A DNA stretch of 27,785 bases from Bacilli bacterium. Lineage in GTDB: Bacteria > Bacillota_I > Bacilli_A > RF39 > UBA660. The notes under the pieces were generated by a model. The model worked only from the letters and a program-made list of their open reading frames with translations. It had not been told where the DNA came from and ran no database searches. The position numbers and the translations under genes are program-made. Location: assembly GCA_017519965.1 (NCBI GenBank), contig JAFWRK010000038.1:1-27785 (forward strand), given 5' to 3'. This document shows positions 7,766-15,430 of the stretch, one piece after another. Each line of letters starts with the position of its first letter. The first letter of the stretch is position 1.

Positions 7766-8533
7766 ATGTATTATGAAAATGGTAGTTTTAAACTATATTA
7801 TGAAAAATATGGAAATGAAAAAGAGTCTATACTGATTCTACCCGGATGGGGAGATACAAGAAAAACATTTGATTATATGATTAATGATTTAAAAAGAAAT
7901 TATACAGTATACATAATAGATAATCCTCCATTTGGAAACAGTGAAGTATTAGAAGAAGATTTAACAATATATGACTATACTAATTTAATAAGAGAATTTA
8001 TATTACATGAAAGAATAAATAATCCAACTATAATTGCTCACTCTTTTGGAGGAAGAATAGCAACTCTACTTGCATCATATTATAATGAAAAAATAAAAAG
8101 ATTAATCCTAATAGATATTGCAGGAATAAAACCTAAAAAAACAATAAAAAGTACATTAAAAAAATATACATACAAAATACTAAATAAAATAACTAAATTA
8201 TTACCTAAAAAACTAAAACTAAAAACAAATACTTATCTATTAAAAATATTCTCATCGAGTGATTATTATAATTTAGATGATTATATGAAAAAAACATTTA
8301 AAAATATAATAAATGAAGATTTAAAAAAATATCTAGATAATATAGATACAAAAACACTTATTTTATGGGGAGAATTTGATAAGTCAACTCCATTAAGAGA
8401 TGCCTATATAATAAATAAAAAAATAAAGAAATCTGAACTAATAATATTTAGAAAATCCAATCATTTTCCTTATCTAGACTATCCTAATATAACATTAGAT
8501 ATAATAAATAATTATCTAAAAGAAAAAGCATGA
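7766..8533 (+). CDS. Alpha/beta hydrolase
   Basis: A cytoplasmic serine hydrolase of the alpha/beta fold (255 aa) with no signal peptide. The catalytic triad is visible: nucleophile Ser93 in AHSFGG, Asp205 in WGEFDKSTP, His233 in SNHFPYLDYP. The oxyanion-hole region is LPGWGD (25-30). A lysine-rich, low-complexity lid covers about residues 122-160. The substrate cannot be told from sequence. SD AGGTGAT is well placed. The gene is monocistronic, divergent from the structured RNA and convergent with the TasA-like gene; its TGA stop lies in their shared palindrome. Confidence 0.9.
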   Translation: MYYENGSFKLYYEKYGNEKESILILPGWGDTRKTFDYMINDLKRNYTVYIIDNPPFGNSEVLEEDLTIYDYTNLIREFILHERINNPTIIAHSFGGRIATLLASYYNEKIKRLILIDIAGIKPKKTIKSTLKKYTYKILNKITKLLPKKLKLKTNTYLLKIFSSSDYYNLDDYMKKTFKNIINEDLKKYLDNIDTKTLILWGEFDKSTPLRDAYIINKKIKKSELIIFRKSNHFPYLDYPNITLDIINNYLKEKA

Positions 8534-8544
8534 TATAATCATGC
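8521..8544 (-). terminator. Terminator shared by convergent genes
   Basis: GCATGAT-ATA-ATCATGC (8528-8544) is a perfect 7-bp hairpin, followed on the minus strand by a T-rich tract (8521-8527). Both flanking stop codons (TGA at 8531-8533 on +, TGA at 8539-8541 on -) lie within it. It should terminate the minus-strand gene; the plus side lacks a T-tract. Confidence 0.7.
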
Positions 8545-9210
8545 CCTATCTACCATATCTACTTCTATAATTCCATGGAAGTGTTTACCCTCCATTAAAG
8601 TTTCTTTATCTAACCATACATTTAAAGTATATACCTTAGTTGATTTAGCTGGAATAACATCAGAAGCTAAAAGATATTGATCATCATTAATAAGATCTTT
8701 TAGACTCTTTACATTACCCTTATTTAGATTATATCTAATATTATGATAATCAAATAAATTATTTCTACAATTATCTAAATCAATCAAATCATTATCTAAT
8801 CTAATAGAAATATTATATGACACTTCACAAGATGCATTATTAGTAATAGTAAAACTATATTGATCTTCATTTTTAACTTTATTATCATCTAAAATAAATG
8901 AATCATCTAAAGTAATAATATCTCCTATACCATTATTAGAAGCTTTATAATTAACAACTAAAACTCCACTCTTATAAGAATTAATATCTTTAAAATATTT
9001 ATATGAAGTACCAACAATTAAAGTAATACTAACAATAATTATTATAAATAAGAAAGATAATCCTAAAGTATATAATCTTTCATGCCTCTTTATCTTAGTA
9101 ATAATATGTTCTTTTTCAATATTAGGATTTTTCTTAATAACAGCTTGCGTTAATTTATGTAAAACAATTTTAGAAGAATCTTTAGTTACTCTGAATTTCT
9201 TATGTTTCAT
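8539..9210 (-). CDS. Membrane-anchored TasA/camelysin-like protein
   Basis: Residues 1-45 are basic and cytoplasmic, 47-70 form a strong TM helix, and the rest is an extracellular beta-rich domain. The segment from SGVLVVNY through GDIITLDDSFILDD and YSFTITNNASCEVSYNISI to VIPAKSTKVYTLNVWLDKET resembles the jellyroll/Ig-like fold of TasA/CalY (camelysin) matrix proteins, but with a longer cytoplasmic head. The two cysteines (in ASCEV and DNCRN) could pair outside the cell. SD AGGTGAGG. The role could be surface or matrix structure; the family match is from pattern only. Confidence 0.75.
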   Translation of the reverse strand: MKHKKFRVTKDSSKIVLHKLTQAVIKKNPNIEKEHIITKIKRHERLYTLGLSFLFIIIIVSITLIVGTSYKYFKDINSYKSGVLVVNYKASNNGIGDIITLDDSFILDDNKVKNEDQYSFTITNNASCEVSYNISIRLDNDLIDLDNCRNNLFDYHNIRYNLNKGNVKSLKDLINDDQYLLASDVIPAKSTKVYTLNVWLDKETLMEGKHFHGIIEVDMVDRA

Positions 9211-9238
9211 ATCCTCACCTACTATTATTACTATAAAT

Positions 9239-9247
9239 AGTATATCA
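9239..9247 (-). promoter_or_regulatory. Promoter of the TasA-like gene
   Basis: Extended -10 TGATATACT on the minus strand, about 29 bases before the start codon. No clear -35. Confidence 0.5.
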
Positions 9248-9268
9248 AATTATTAAAGTAAATAAAAT

Positions 9269-9296
9269 AAAAAAAAGAACAAATAATTGTTCTTTT
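9269..9296 (-). terminator. Terminator of the hisS-aspS operon
   Basis: Stem AAAAGAACAA/TTGTTCTTTT with a 4-base loop, then a T-tract on the minus strand. It begins at the aspS stop codon (9296-9298). Confidence 0.8.
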
Positions 9297-10615
9297 TATG
9301 GGTTTAATCTATTAGGTCCTCTAAATAAGAATTGAGTTTCTTTAACACTAGGAATATCTAATAATAACATAGTAAGTCTATCTACTCCTATAGCAAAACC
9401 ACCATGTGGAGGACATCCATACTTGAAGAATCCTAAATAGAATTTAACATCTTCATCTAATCCTTTTTCTTTAGCATTTTTACAAATTTCTTCATATCTG
9501 TGTTCTCTTTGAGCTCCTGAAGTTATTTCAACACCTCTCCATATTAAGTCGTATCCTTGTAATACTCCTTCTTTATTTCTCATATGATAAAAAGCTCTTT
9601 TTTCAGCAGGAAAATCAGTTATAAATAAGAATTCATGATTAAACTTTTCTTTAGCAAGTTTTAAAGATAATCTTTCAGCTTCAGTAGTCATATCAGTTTT
9701 TTCACTCTCATCTACTTTATATCCATATCTTTCTTCTAATTCTTTATAAACGTCAGCTAATGACATTGTAGGAAAAGGAAGAGTTGGTACTACTATATCA
9801 ATTCCAAATAATTCTTTAATCTTATCTCCTAATTCTTCTTTTAACTTAGATAAAGCGTAAGTTAACATTTCAGCCTCTAAATTCATAACATCATTGAAAC
9901 TATTAATATATGAGAACTCTACATCAAATGAAGTAAACTCAGTAGCATGTCTAGAAGTATTAGAGTTTTCTGCTCTAAAACAAGGAGCTACTTCAAATAT
10001 TCTATCCATACCTGCAGCCATAGCCATTTGTTTATAAAATTGAGGACTTTGCGCTAAATATGCACTTCTATCAAAATACTTTACTTCAAATACTTCAGCA
10101 CCAGATTCAGAAGCAGCACCTAATAACTTAGGAGTATGTATCTCAGTAAAATTATTATTATAAAGATATTCTCTCATATATCTAACTAAAGTACTTTGTA
10201 CCTTAAATATAAAATTATTTTTATCATTTCTCAAATCTATAAAACGATAATCAAGTCTAGTATCTAAATTAACATTAGTTAAATCTTTAAAATTAAAAGG
10301 TAATTCTAAAGAACTATTACTAGTAACTTCTATTTTACTTGGAATAATCTCCATTCCATTTAACTTAACTTTTGGACTTTCTACAACTTTACCAATAATT
10401 TTTACTGTACTCTCAATTGGTAAAGTATTAATAATTTCTACCATTTCTTTATTAGCTTCTTCACTCTTTTCAATAGTAACTTGTACTTTACCTGTAGAAT
10501 CTCTAAGTATAACAAATTGCACCCATTGCAAATTTCTAATGTTATCTACAAATCCACTAATTTCTATTTCTTTATCAAAATAATTTTTTAATTCATTAAT
10601 ATTTATTTTTTCCAT
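9296..10615 (-). CDS. aspS: Aspartyl-tRNA synthetase, archaeal type
   Basis: A class IIb synthetase of 439 aa. It has the N-terminal OB-fold anticodon domain (about 1-105), AYLAQSPQFYKQ (185-196), motif 2 FRAENSNTSRH (213-223) and motif 3 GGFAIGVDR (405-413). The SPQ-YKQ signature and GVEITSGAQREHR mark AspRS, not AsnRS. The lack of the large GAD insertion (bacterial AspRS is about 590 aa) marks the archaeal/eukaryotic type, often non-discriminating and able to make Asp-tRNA(Asn) for GatCAB; that ability cannot be decided here. It follows hisS by 41 bases and shares its T-box. SD AAGGA at good spacing. Confidence 0.9.
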   Translation of the reverse strand: MEKININELKNYFDKEIEISGFVDNIRNLQWVQFVILRDSTGKVQVTIEKSEEANKEMVEIINTLPIESTVKIIGKVVESPKVKLNGMEIIPSKIEVTSNSSLELPFNFKDLTNVNLDTRLDYRFIDLRNDKNNFIFKVQSTLVRYMREYLYNNNFTEIHTPKLLGAASESGAEVFEVKYFDRSAYLAQSPQFYKQMAMAAGMDRIFEVAPCFRAENSNTSRHATEFTSFDVEFSYINSFNDVMNLEAEMLTYALSKLKEELGDKIKELFGIDIVVPTLPFPTMSLADVYKELEERYGYKVDESEKTDMTTEAERLSLKLAKEKFNHEFLFITDFPAEKRAFYHMRNKEGVLQGYDLIWRGVEITSGAQREHRYEEICKNAKEKGLDEDVKFYLGFFKYGCPPHGGFAIGVDRLTMLLLDIPSVKETQFLFRGPNRLNP

Positions 10616-10657
10616 TATTACATTCCTTCTTAAATAAATCTATTTTTTACCAAAAAC

Positions 10658-12016
10658 TTAATGTTCACATGAACAATGTCCACAATTACAATCTTCATGA
10701 TCATGATTACAATCACAGTCATCATAATCATAATCAAATTCATCATTTGTATTTAACTTTTCATCTAAATAATAAATAATAGCATCTAAACTAATAATTT
10801 CTTCTTCACCAGTTTTTTGATCTTTAATTTTAACTTCATTATTATTTAAATCTTCACTATTTAAAACTATTGTATATTTAGCTTTTAATCTGTCAGCTTG
10901 TTTAAATTGTGCCTTTAATCCTCTACCAGTATATTCTGTATCAACAATAAAACCAGCCATACGTAATTCTTGTGATAAATATGTAGCATATTTCTTCTCA
11001 TCTTCATTTACATACATTAAGAACAAATCAGCACTATCAACAATAGGTAGTTTTACTTCTTCTAATTCTAAAGCTTTTACAAGTCTACCTATTCCACAAG
11101 CAAAACCAATACATGGAGTTTCAGGACCATCTAATTCTTTAACCAATCCATTATATCTTCCTCCACCACCTAATACATTATTAGAACCAAAGCCTTCTAC
11201 TTTAGCTTCTATTTCAAATACAGTGTGATTATAATAATCTAATCCTCTAACTATATTAGGATTAACTTCATAAGATATCTTTAAAATATCTAAATACTCT
11301 TTTACTTTTTCAAATCTTTCTTTAGATTCTTCATTTAAATAGTCAATAGTCTTAGGTGCATTCTTCATAATATCCTTATCAGCATCAACTTTACAATCAA
11401 GTATTCTTAATGGATTCTTATCAATTCTTTCATTACAGTCTTCACATAATTCATCCATATGAGGTTTAAAGTAGTCAATTAAAGCTTTTCTATAAGTATC
11501 TCTACTTTCCTTATCACCTAAAGAATTAATATTAACTTTAATATCTTTTAAGCCTAATATTTTATAGATATTAACAGCTAAAGAAATAACTTCTGCATCA
11601 CTAAGTGGATCATCACTACCTAAAACTTCCATACCAAATTGAGTAAGTTCCCTATCTCTTCCACTTTGTGGTCTCTCATACCTATACATTGTTCCATTGT
11701 AATAAACTTTTACTGGTTGATTAGGATCACCATACATTTTATTTTCAATATAGCTTCTAACAACACCAGCAGTACCTTCAGGACGTAGAGTTATCTCTCT
11801 ACCACCTCTATCCACAAAATCATATGTTTCTTTAGTAACTATATCAGTAGATTCACCAATACCTCTATGAAATAATTCACTTGCTTCAAATAATGGAGTT
11901 CTAATGTAATTATAATTATATTTTTCCATAGTAGCATCAATTACACTTTCTACATATTTCCATATTTTAGCTTCTCTACCATAAATATCATTACAGCCTT
12001 TTTGTTTTTGTATCAT
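10658..12016 (-). CDS. hisS: Histidyl-tRNA synthetase with Cys/His-rich tail
   Basis: A class II synthetase charging tRNA-His (452 aa). The start is the ATG at 12014-12016 after TAGGAGG; any longer frame would run through the T-box terminator. Motif 1 region with LRPEGT (78-82), motif 2 RYERPQSGRDREL (112-124), the His-binding RGLDYY (257-262) and the insertion with C191, C194 and C208 are present, as is the C-terminal anticodon-binding domain. Residues 422-452 are unusual: an acidic stretch, then CDCNHDHEDCNCGHCSCEH with 6 Cys and 4 His, not part of normal HisRS. It looks able to bind metal. First gene of hisS-aspS. Confidence 0.96.
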   Translation of the reverse strand: MIQKQKGCNDIYGREAKIWKYVESVIDATMEKYNYNYIRTPLFEASELFHRGIGESTDIVTKETYDFVDRGGREITLRPEGTAGVVRSYIENKMYGDPNQPVKVYYNGTMYRYERPQSGRDRELTQFGMEVLGSDDPLSDAEVISLAVNIYKILGLKDIKVNINSLGDKESRDTYRKALIDYFKPHMDELCEDCNERIDKNPLRILDCKVDADKDIMKNAPKTIDYLNEESKERFEKVKEYLDILKISYEVNPNIVRGLDYYNHTVFEIEAKVEGFGSNNVLGGGGRYNGLVKELDGPETPCIGFACGIGRLVKALELEEVKLPIVDSADLFLMYVNEDEKKYATYLSQELRMAGFIVDTEYTGRGLKAQFKQADRLKAKYTIVLNSEDLNNNEVKIKDQKTGEEEIISLDAIIYYLDEKLNTNDEFDYDYDDCDCNHDHEDCNCGHCSCEH

Positions 12017-12032
12017 AATACCTCCTACAAAA

Positions 12033-12216
12033 TAAAAAGATGGCATACCAAAGGGCGATATTAATCGCGGTGCCACCTTATTTCTTTCTTAATATAACCT
12101 ATAACGCAGTTAAACGCTTCGTTTTATTAGGATGTCTTCATCTAACTATATTAAATCTTTTCACCAACCAGATTTTCTCTATAAATAATTATTAGATTAC
12201 TCTTTCCCAAGAAGAT
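12033..12216 (-). promoter_or_regulatory. T-box leader of hisS-aspS, specifier GAC (Asp)
   Basis: A classic tRNA-sensing leader. The conserved T-box AAGGTGGCACCGCG (12066-12079) can form the antiterminator or the competing terminator (arms 12039-12045 and 12071-12077, inner GCGAT/ATCGC), which ends in TTTTT. In Stem I, a lower helix TTGGGA/TCCTAA (12205-12210 with 12127-12132) and upper helix ATCTAA/TTAGAT (12192-12197 with 12140-12145) frame a specifier loop with loop-E halves AGTA and GAA. The next triplet is GAC (12134-12136) followed by A. The antiterminator bulge is TGGC, which needs discriminator G73. Both signals point to tRNA-Asp. The distal loop carries GGTTGGTG. Stem II appears short or missing. 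Confidence 0.9.
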
Positions 12217-12222
12217 AAACCT

Positions 12223-12251
12223 ATATTACTACAAATACCATTAAAAGTAAA
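12223..12251 (-). promoter_or_regulatory. Promoter of the hisS T-box leader
   Basis: On the minus strand TTTACT (12246-12251), 17 bases, TAATAT (12223-12228). Predicted start near 12216, giving a leader of about 200 nt. It begins immediately after the stop codon of the 12254 gene. Confidence 0.6.
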
Positions 12252-12253
12252 GA

Positions 12254-12580
12254 TTATTCTTCAACATTTATATCACTAATGGTTTCCTTATCTTCAACAG
12301 AAATACCATCGGTTTTTACATTATAAGTAATAATCATAGACAATTCTTTAGTAGAATCATTTTTTTGATAAAAAACATAATTACTGCCATCTACTTTTTG
12401 TAGCTTAATAGTATAACCGGACTTACCAAAGTCCTTTTCTACTTGTTTTAATACCTTTTCAACTTTTTCTTTATCTTCTGCTTTAATAGTTGTTTTATTT
12501 AAGGATAAAAACACACCGAAAGCAATTAATAAAATAGAAATAACTAGTAAAATAATTACAAATACTTTTTTCTTATTCAT
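12254..12580 (-). CDS. Small single-TM extracytoplasmic protein (108 aa)
   Basis: Residues 5-27 form one hydrophobic N-terminal segment (signal anchor or signal peptide), followed by an 80-residue polar domain rich in Lys, Glu and Val (VEKVLKQVEKDFGKSGYTIKLQKV), predicted outside the membrane. It starts 15 bases after the giant pilin's stop, with SD GGAGAT, so it is very likely cotranscribed and may assist that protein. No family is recognised. No terminator is visible after it; the hisS promoter follows directly. Confidence 0.75.
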   Translation of the reverse strand: MNKKKVFVIILLVISILLIAFGVFLSLNKTTIKAEDKEKVEKVLKQVEKDFGKSGYTIKLQKVDGSNYVFYQKNDSTKELSMIITYNVKTDGISVEDKETISDINVEE

Positions 12581-12595
12581 CGACTATCTCCTTTT

Positions 12596-15349
12596 TTATC
12601 CTTTTTTAGAACATGTTGGAGAAATATATTCTGTTACATTTCCAACTGCATCTTTCGCATAAACTTTTATCTTATAACAATAACTTCCAGGAGAATTTAC
12701 TGTTCTACAATTAGCAGACCAATTATGTGTTTTAGTAAATTCTGATATAGCACCACCATCATGTCTCTTTAACGCATTAGAAGCACTAAATGTATTATCA
12801 TACCCCCACCAGTCTCCTACATAAGTTATTCCTGAATGAGCATCACTAACTTTATATGTTACTGAAACACCCTTTGCATTTTTACATTTTTGAGCTTTAG
12901 GTCCATCTGTAGTCCATACTGAAGGAGCAGTCTTATCAACATATACATTTACCGAACAGTCTTGTTTATTACCTGCCCTATCTTTTATTTGTACAGTACC
13001 TGTTTTAGTTGTTGAAGAAAATGTCTTAGATCCATTTCCATCACATCCACTATGTGAATCACTACATGCAACAGATATAGTTCTATTGTTCTTTGTCCAA
13101 TTTGTACTAGCTCCTGAAATACTTCCACAACTAGGTTTAGTTTTATCTACATAAACATTAACTTTTACAGAAGCCGTATTACCAGCTGCATCAGTTAATG
13201 TAATAGTATCTGTTGTAGTTGTAGATGTATATTTTTTAGTAACATCTTTACAACCAGAATCACCTGTATCTTCGCAAGTTACTGTTATAGTTCTATCTCC
13301 ACTAGTCCAACCAGTACTCTCACCAGTAGAATTTTTCTTCTTAGGAGCAGACTTATCAATATAAACATTAACATTACAATTAGTTGAATTACCTAATTTA
13401 TCAGTAAGTGTAATAGTACCTACCTTTGCATTAGAACTAAACGTATTAGAAAATGATGTTTTACTACATCCACTATGTGAATCACTGCAGTCAACAGATA
13501 TAGTTCTATTATTTTTTGTCCAACTTGTACTTTGACCAGTAATCTTTCCACATGTTGGCCCAGTTTTATCTACATAAACATTTACAGGACAATTTCTACT
13601 ATTACCAACAGCATCAGTAATTGTTATAGAGCTCTCTTTTGTAGTAGTATTAAAAATCCTAGAAACCGGAGATACTGAACAACCACTATTAGAATCATTA
13701 CAAGATACACTAATAGTTCTATTATCTTTAGTCCAGCTTGTACTTTGACCAGTTATAGTTCCACAATTTGGAGCAGTCTTATCAACATATACATTAAGAC
13801 TATTAGAAACACTATTACCAGCTTTATCTTCTATCAAATAATCAGAAGTTTTTGTAGTACTACTAAATGTTAAAGAATCAGTGTTTTTAACACATCCACT
13901 CAAAGTATCAGTACAAGAAATATTAATAACTCTATTATCTTTAGTCCATTTATTACTTTCTCCACTAGTACTACGAGTAGGAGCTGTTCTATCTATTGGA
14001 GCTATTATTTCAATAGAAGTAGTAAAATCTACAGAATCAGTAACAGAAATAACCCCATACCTCCAACCTTCTCCAGATAAAGAAAATGCATATGTTCCTT
14101 CACTTAAGTCTGGAACTTCAACCTTTTTATTAGCATCAGGTATCACCTTAGCATTACTATTAGAGGATACTAATCCTGAATTATTCCATTTCCATTCTAG
14201 ATTCTTTATTTCACTAACATCTTTATAATGAGCTTCTAAATAAACTCCATATGGATATTTAGTACTATTTAACCATCCATTTACAGTATCTTTTGAAATA
14301 GTAACAGTTTTATTTTGTTCACCTTTAGTAGTCTTAAATTGTTGGATAGAATTACCTTCTTTATTACCATTTTTATCACGTTTATAAACATCTAATGTTA
14401 GTAAAGGAGGAGTATTATCAATATATACATCAACTTCTACTTCTTCTTCATTACCTTCTTGATCATAAATATGTATTATTCCTCTTCTTTTATCACCATT
14501 AAATTCATCAGTATAAGAGCTTTGCTCACAACCACTATCACTATCTAAACATTGAACAGTGATAACTCTAACACCTCTAGACCAATGTTTAGTATCTCCA
14601 TTTATATCGCCAGGTCTAGGTTTTATAGTATCTTTAAACTTGTTATTACTATTTAAAGAATAAGTATTAGAATAACCATAAATATTACTAGCAGTTACAG
14701 TAACTTTAATATCACCAGGAACATAATTCTTTAATGATATAGTTTTAATTTGTGTAGTTGTGCTTTTATTAGCATTAATATCATCACTTTGATATAAAAG
14801 TTTAGATCCTTTATAAATAGTATATTTATAAGATATTAATGGAATATAACTCTTCTCTCCACTATCATCTTCTTCGTATCCACCATCTATATTAAGAATA
14901 GCTTTAGCTCCAGTTAATTCACCATCAAAACTAATACTAATATTAGGCTTAATATTTTTTGTATCTTCATTATCATCATGATCAGGACAAATAAGTAAAG
15001 AACTATAATAAATATCATCTTCGTATTTAAAAGCTTGAACATGAGAAAGACTACCATCACAAGGCTTTTTATTATAATCAACAACTTGATCTATATATTT
15101 ATTAGATATTAATGTACCTAAATCAATTGTTACGTATTGACCACTTACTTTAGGAGCGTATCTTTTATTAGCATTTAAGTAACTCTGTGCAGCCATTATC
15201 ATATTATTTTTCTGTGTAACATAGTACTGCTTTCTAGCCTTTGCTAAAACTCCTTGTATAGCAGCAATAGATATAACTGATAGTATTCCAAGAATAACTA
15301 TAACAGCTAATAACTCTACCATTGTAAAACCATTATTATTCTTCTTCAT
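12596..15349 (-). CDS. Giant type IV pilin-like protein with Ig-like repeats (917 aa)
   Basis: The N-terminus is a type III signal: NNNG|FTMVELLAVIVILGILS, with prepilin peptidase cleavage after Gly7, Phe8 as new N-terminus and Glu12 at mature position 5, then a pilin helix to about residue 60. A pilin-like head (to about 140) is followed by beta-rich modules. One diverged module lies at about 240-311, and five tandem copies of 67-70 residues at 452-806. Each copy has W-T-K-x-N/D-R-x-I, a cysteine, then D-S-x-S-G-C and ends in VNVYVDKT-P. A different C-terminal module (808-917) closes it. The paired cysteines per module could form disulfides. Ordinary pilins are 130-200 aa, so this is probably a surface adhesin on a pseudopilus. 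No pilus machinery is in the window. SD GGTGGGAT. Confidence 0.9.
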   Translation of the reverse strand: MKKNNNGFTMVELLAVIVILGILSVISIAAIQGVLAKARKQYYVTQKNNMIMAAQSYLNANKRYAPKVSGQYVTIDLGTLISNKYIDQVVDYNKKPCDGSLSHVQAFKYEDDIYYSSLLICPDHDDNEDTKNIKPNISISFDGELTGAKAILNIDGGYEEDDSGEKSYIPLISYKYTIYKGSKLLYQSDDINANKSTTTQIKTISLKNYVPGDIKVTVTASNIYGYSNTYSLNSNNKFKDTIKPRPGDINGDTKHWSRGVRVITVQCLDSDSGCEQSSYTDEFNGDKRRGIIHIYDQEGNEEEVEVDVYIDNTPPLLTLDVYKRDKNGNKEGNSIQQFKTTKGEQNKTVTISKDTVNGWLNSTKYPYGVYLEAHYKDVSEIKNLEWKWNNSGLVSSNSNAKVIPDANKKVEVPDLSEGTYAFSLSGEGWRYGVISVTDSVDFTTSIEIIAPIDRTAPTRSTSGESNKWTKDNRVINISCTDTLSGCVKNTDSLTFSSTTKTSDYLIEDKAGNSVSNSLNVYVDKTAPNCGTITGQSTSWTKDNRTISVSCNDSNSGCSVSPVSRIFNTTTKESSITITDAVGNSRNCPVNVYVDKTGPTCGKITGQSTSWTKNNRTISVDCSDSHSGCSKTSFSNTFSSNAKVGTITLTDKLGNSTNCNVNVYIDKSAPKKKNSTGESTGWTSGDRTITVTCEDTGDSGCKDVTKKYTSTTTTDTITLTDAAGNTASVKVNVYVDKTKPSCGSISGASTNWTKNNRTISVACSDSHSGCDGNGSKTFSSTTKTGTVQIKDRAGNKQDCSVNVYVDKTAPSVWTTDGPKAQKCKNAKGVSVTYKVSDAHSGITYVGDWWGYDNTFSASNALKRHDGGAISEFTKTHNWSANCRTVNSPGSYCYKIKVYAKDAVGNVTEYISPTCSKKG
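12932..13996 (-). repeat. Five tandem Ig-like coding repeats (about 200-210 bp each)
   Basis: Encodes residues 452-806 of the pilin-like protein. Unit starts fall near residues 452, 526, 597, 668 and 737. Units 2, 3 and 5 are closest (GQSTSWTK-NRTISV, DS-SGC, VNVYVDKT). The fourth has ESTGWTSGDRTITV and an inserted GD before SGC. DNA copies also share long near-identical stretches, so recombination or slippage could change copy number. Confidence 0.85.
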
Positions 15350-15382
15350 ATTTATCCCACCATAACTACTCTATCCTATTTA

Positions 15383-15391
15383 ATAATAACA
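15383..15391 (-). promoter_or_regulatory. Possible promoter of the pilin-like gene
   Basis: TGTTATTAT on the minus strand resembles an extended -10, 34 bases before the start codon and just after the preceding terminator. No good -35 is seen. Confidence 0.35.
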
Positions 15392-15405
15392 TAAAAAAAT
15401 TAAAT

Positions 15406-15430
15406 AAAAAAGAAGCTAAATAGCTTCTTT
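15406..15430 (-). terminator. Terminator of the secDF-relA-dtd-AI-2E operon
   Basis: Stem AAAGAAGCTA/TAGCTTCTTT (15409-15418 with 15421-15430) and a T-tract on the minus strand. The TAG stop of the transporter gene (15416-15418) is at the top of the stem. Confidence 0.85.

Noticed and set aside
9296..10615. Asparaginyl-tRNA synthetase
   Set aside because: The motif is SPQFYKQ rather than the SGQL of AsnRS, and the T-box specifier is an Asp codon.
12017..12076. Twenty-residue N-terminal extension of HisRS
   Set aside because: These codons run through the T-box antiterminator/terminator, and a strong SD precedes the ATG at 12014-12016.
12932..13996. CRISPR array or transposon repeats
   Set aside because: The repeats are in frame within one gene and encode protein modules of about 68 residues, with no short direct repeat and unique spacer pattern.
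13881..14228. Plus-strand reading frame of 115 codons
   Set aside because: Antisense to the pilin-like repeat gene, no SD, and a composition typical of a shadow frame.
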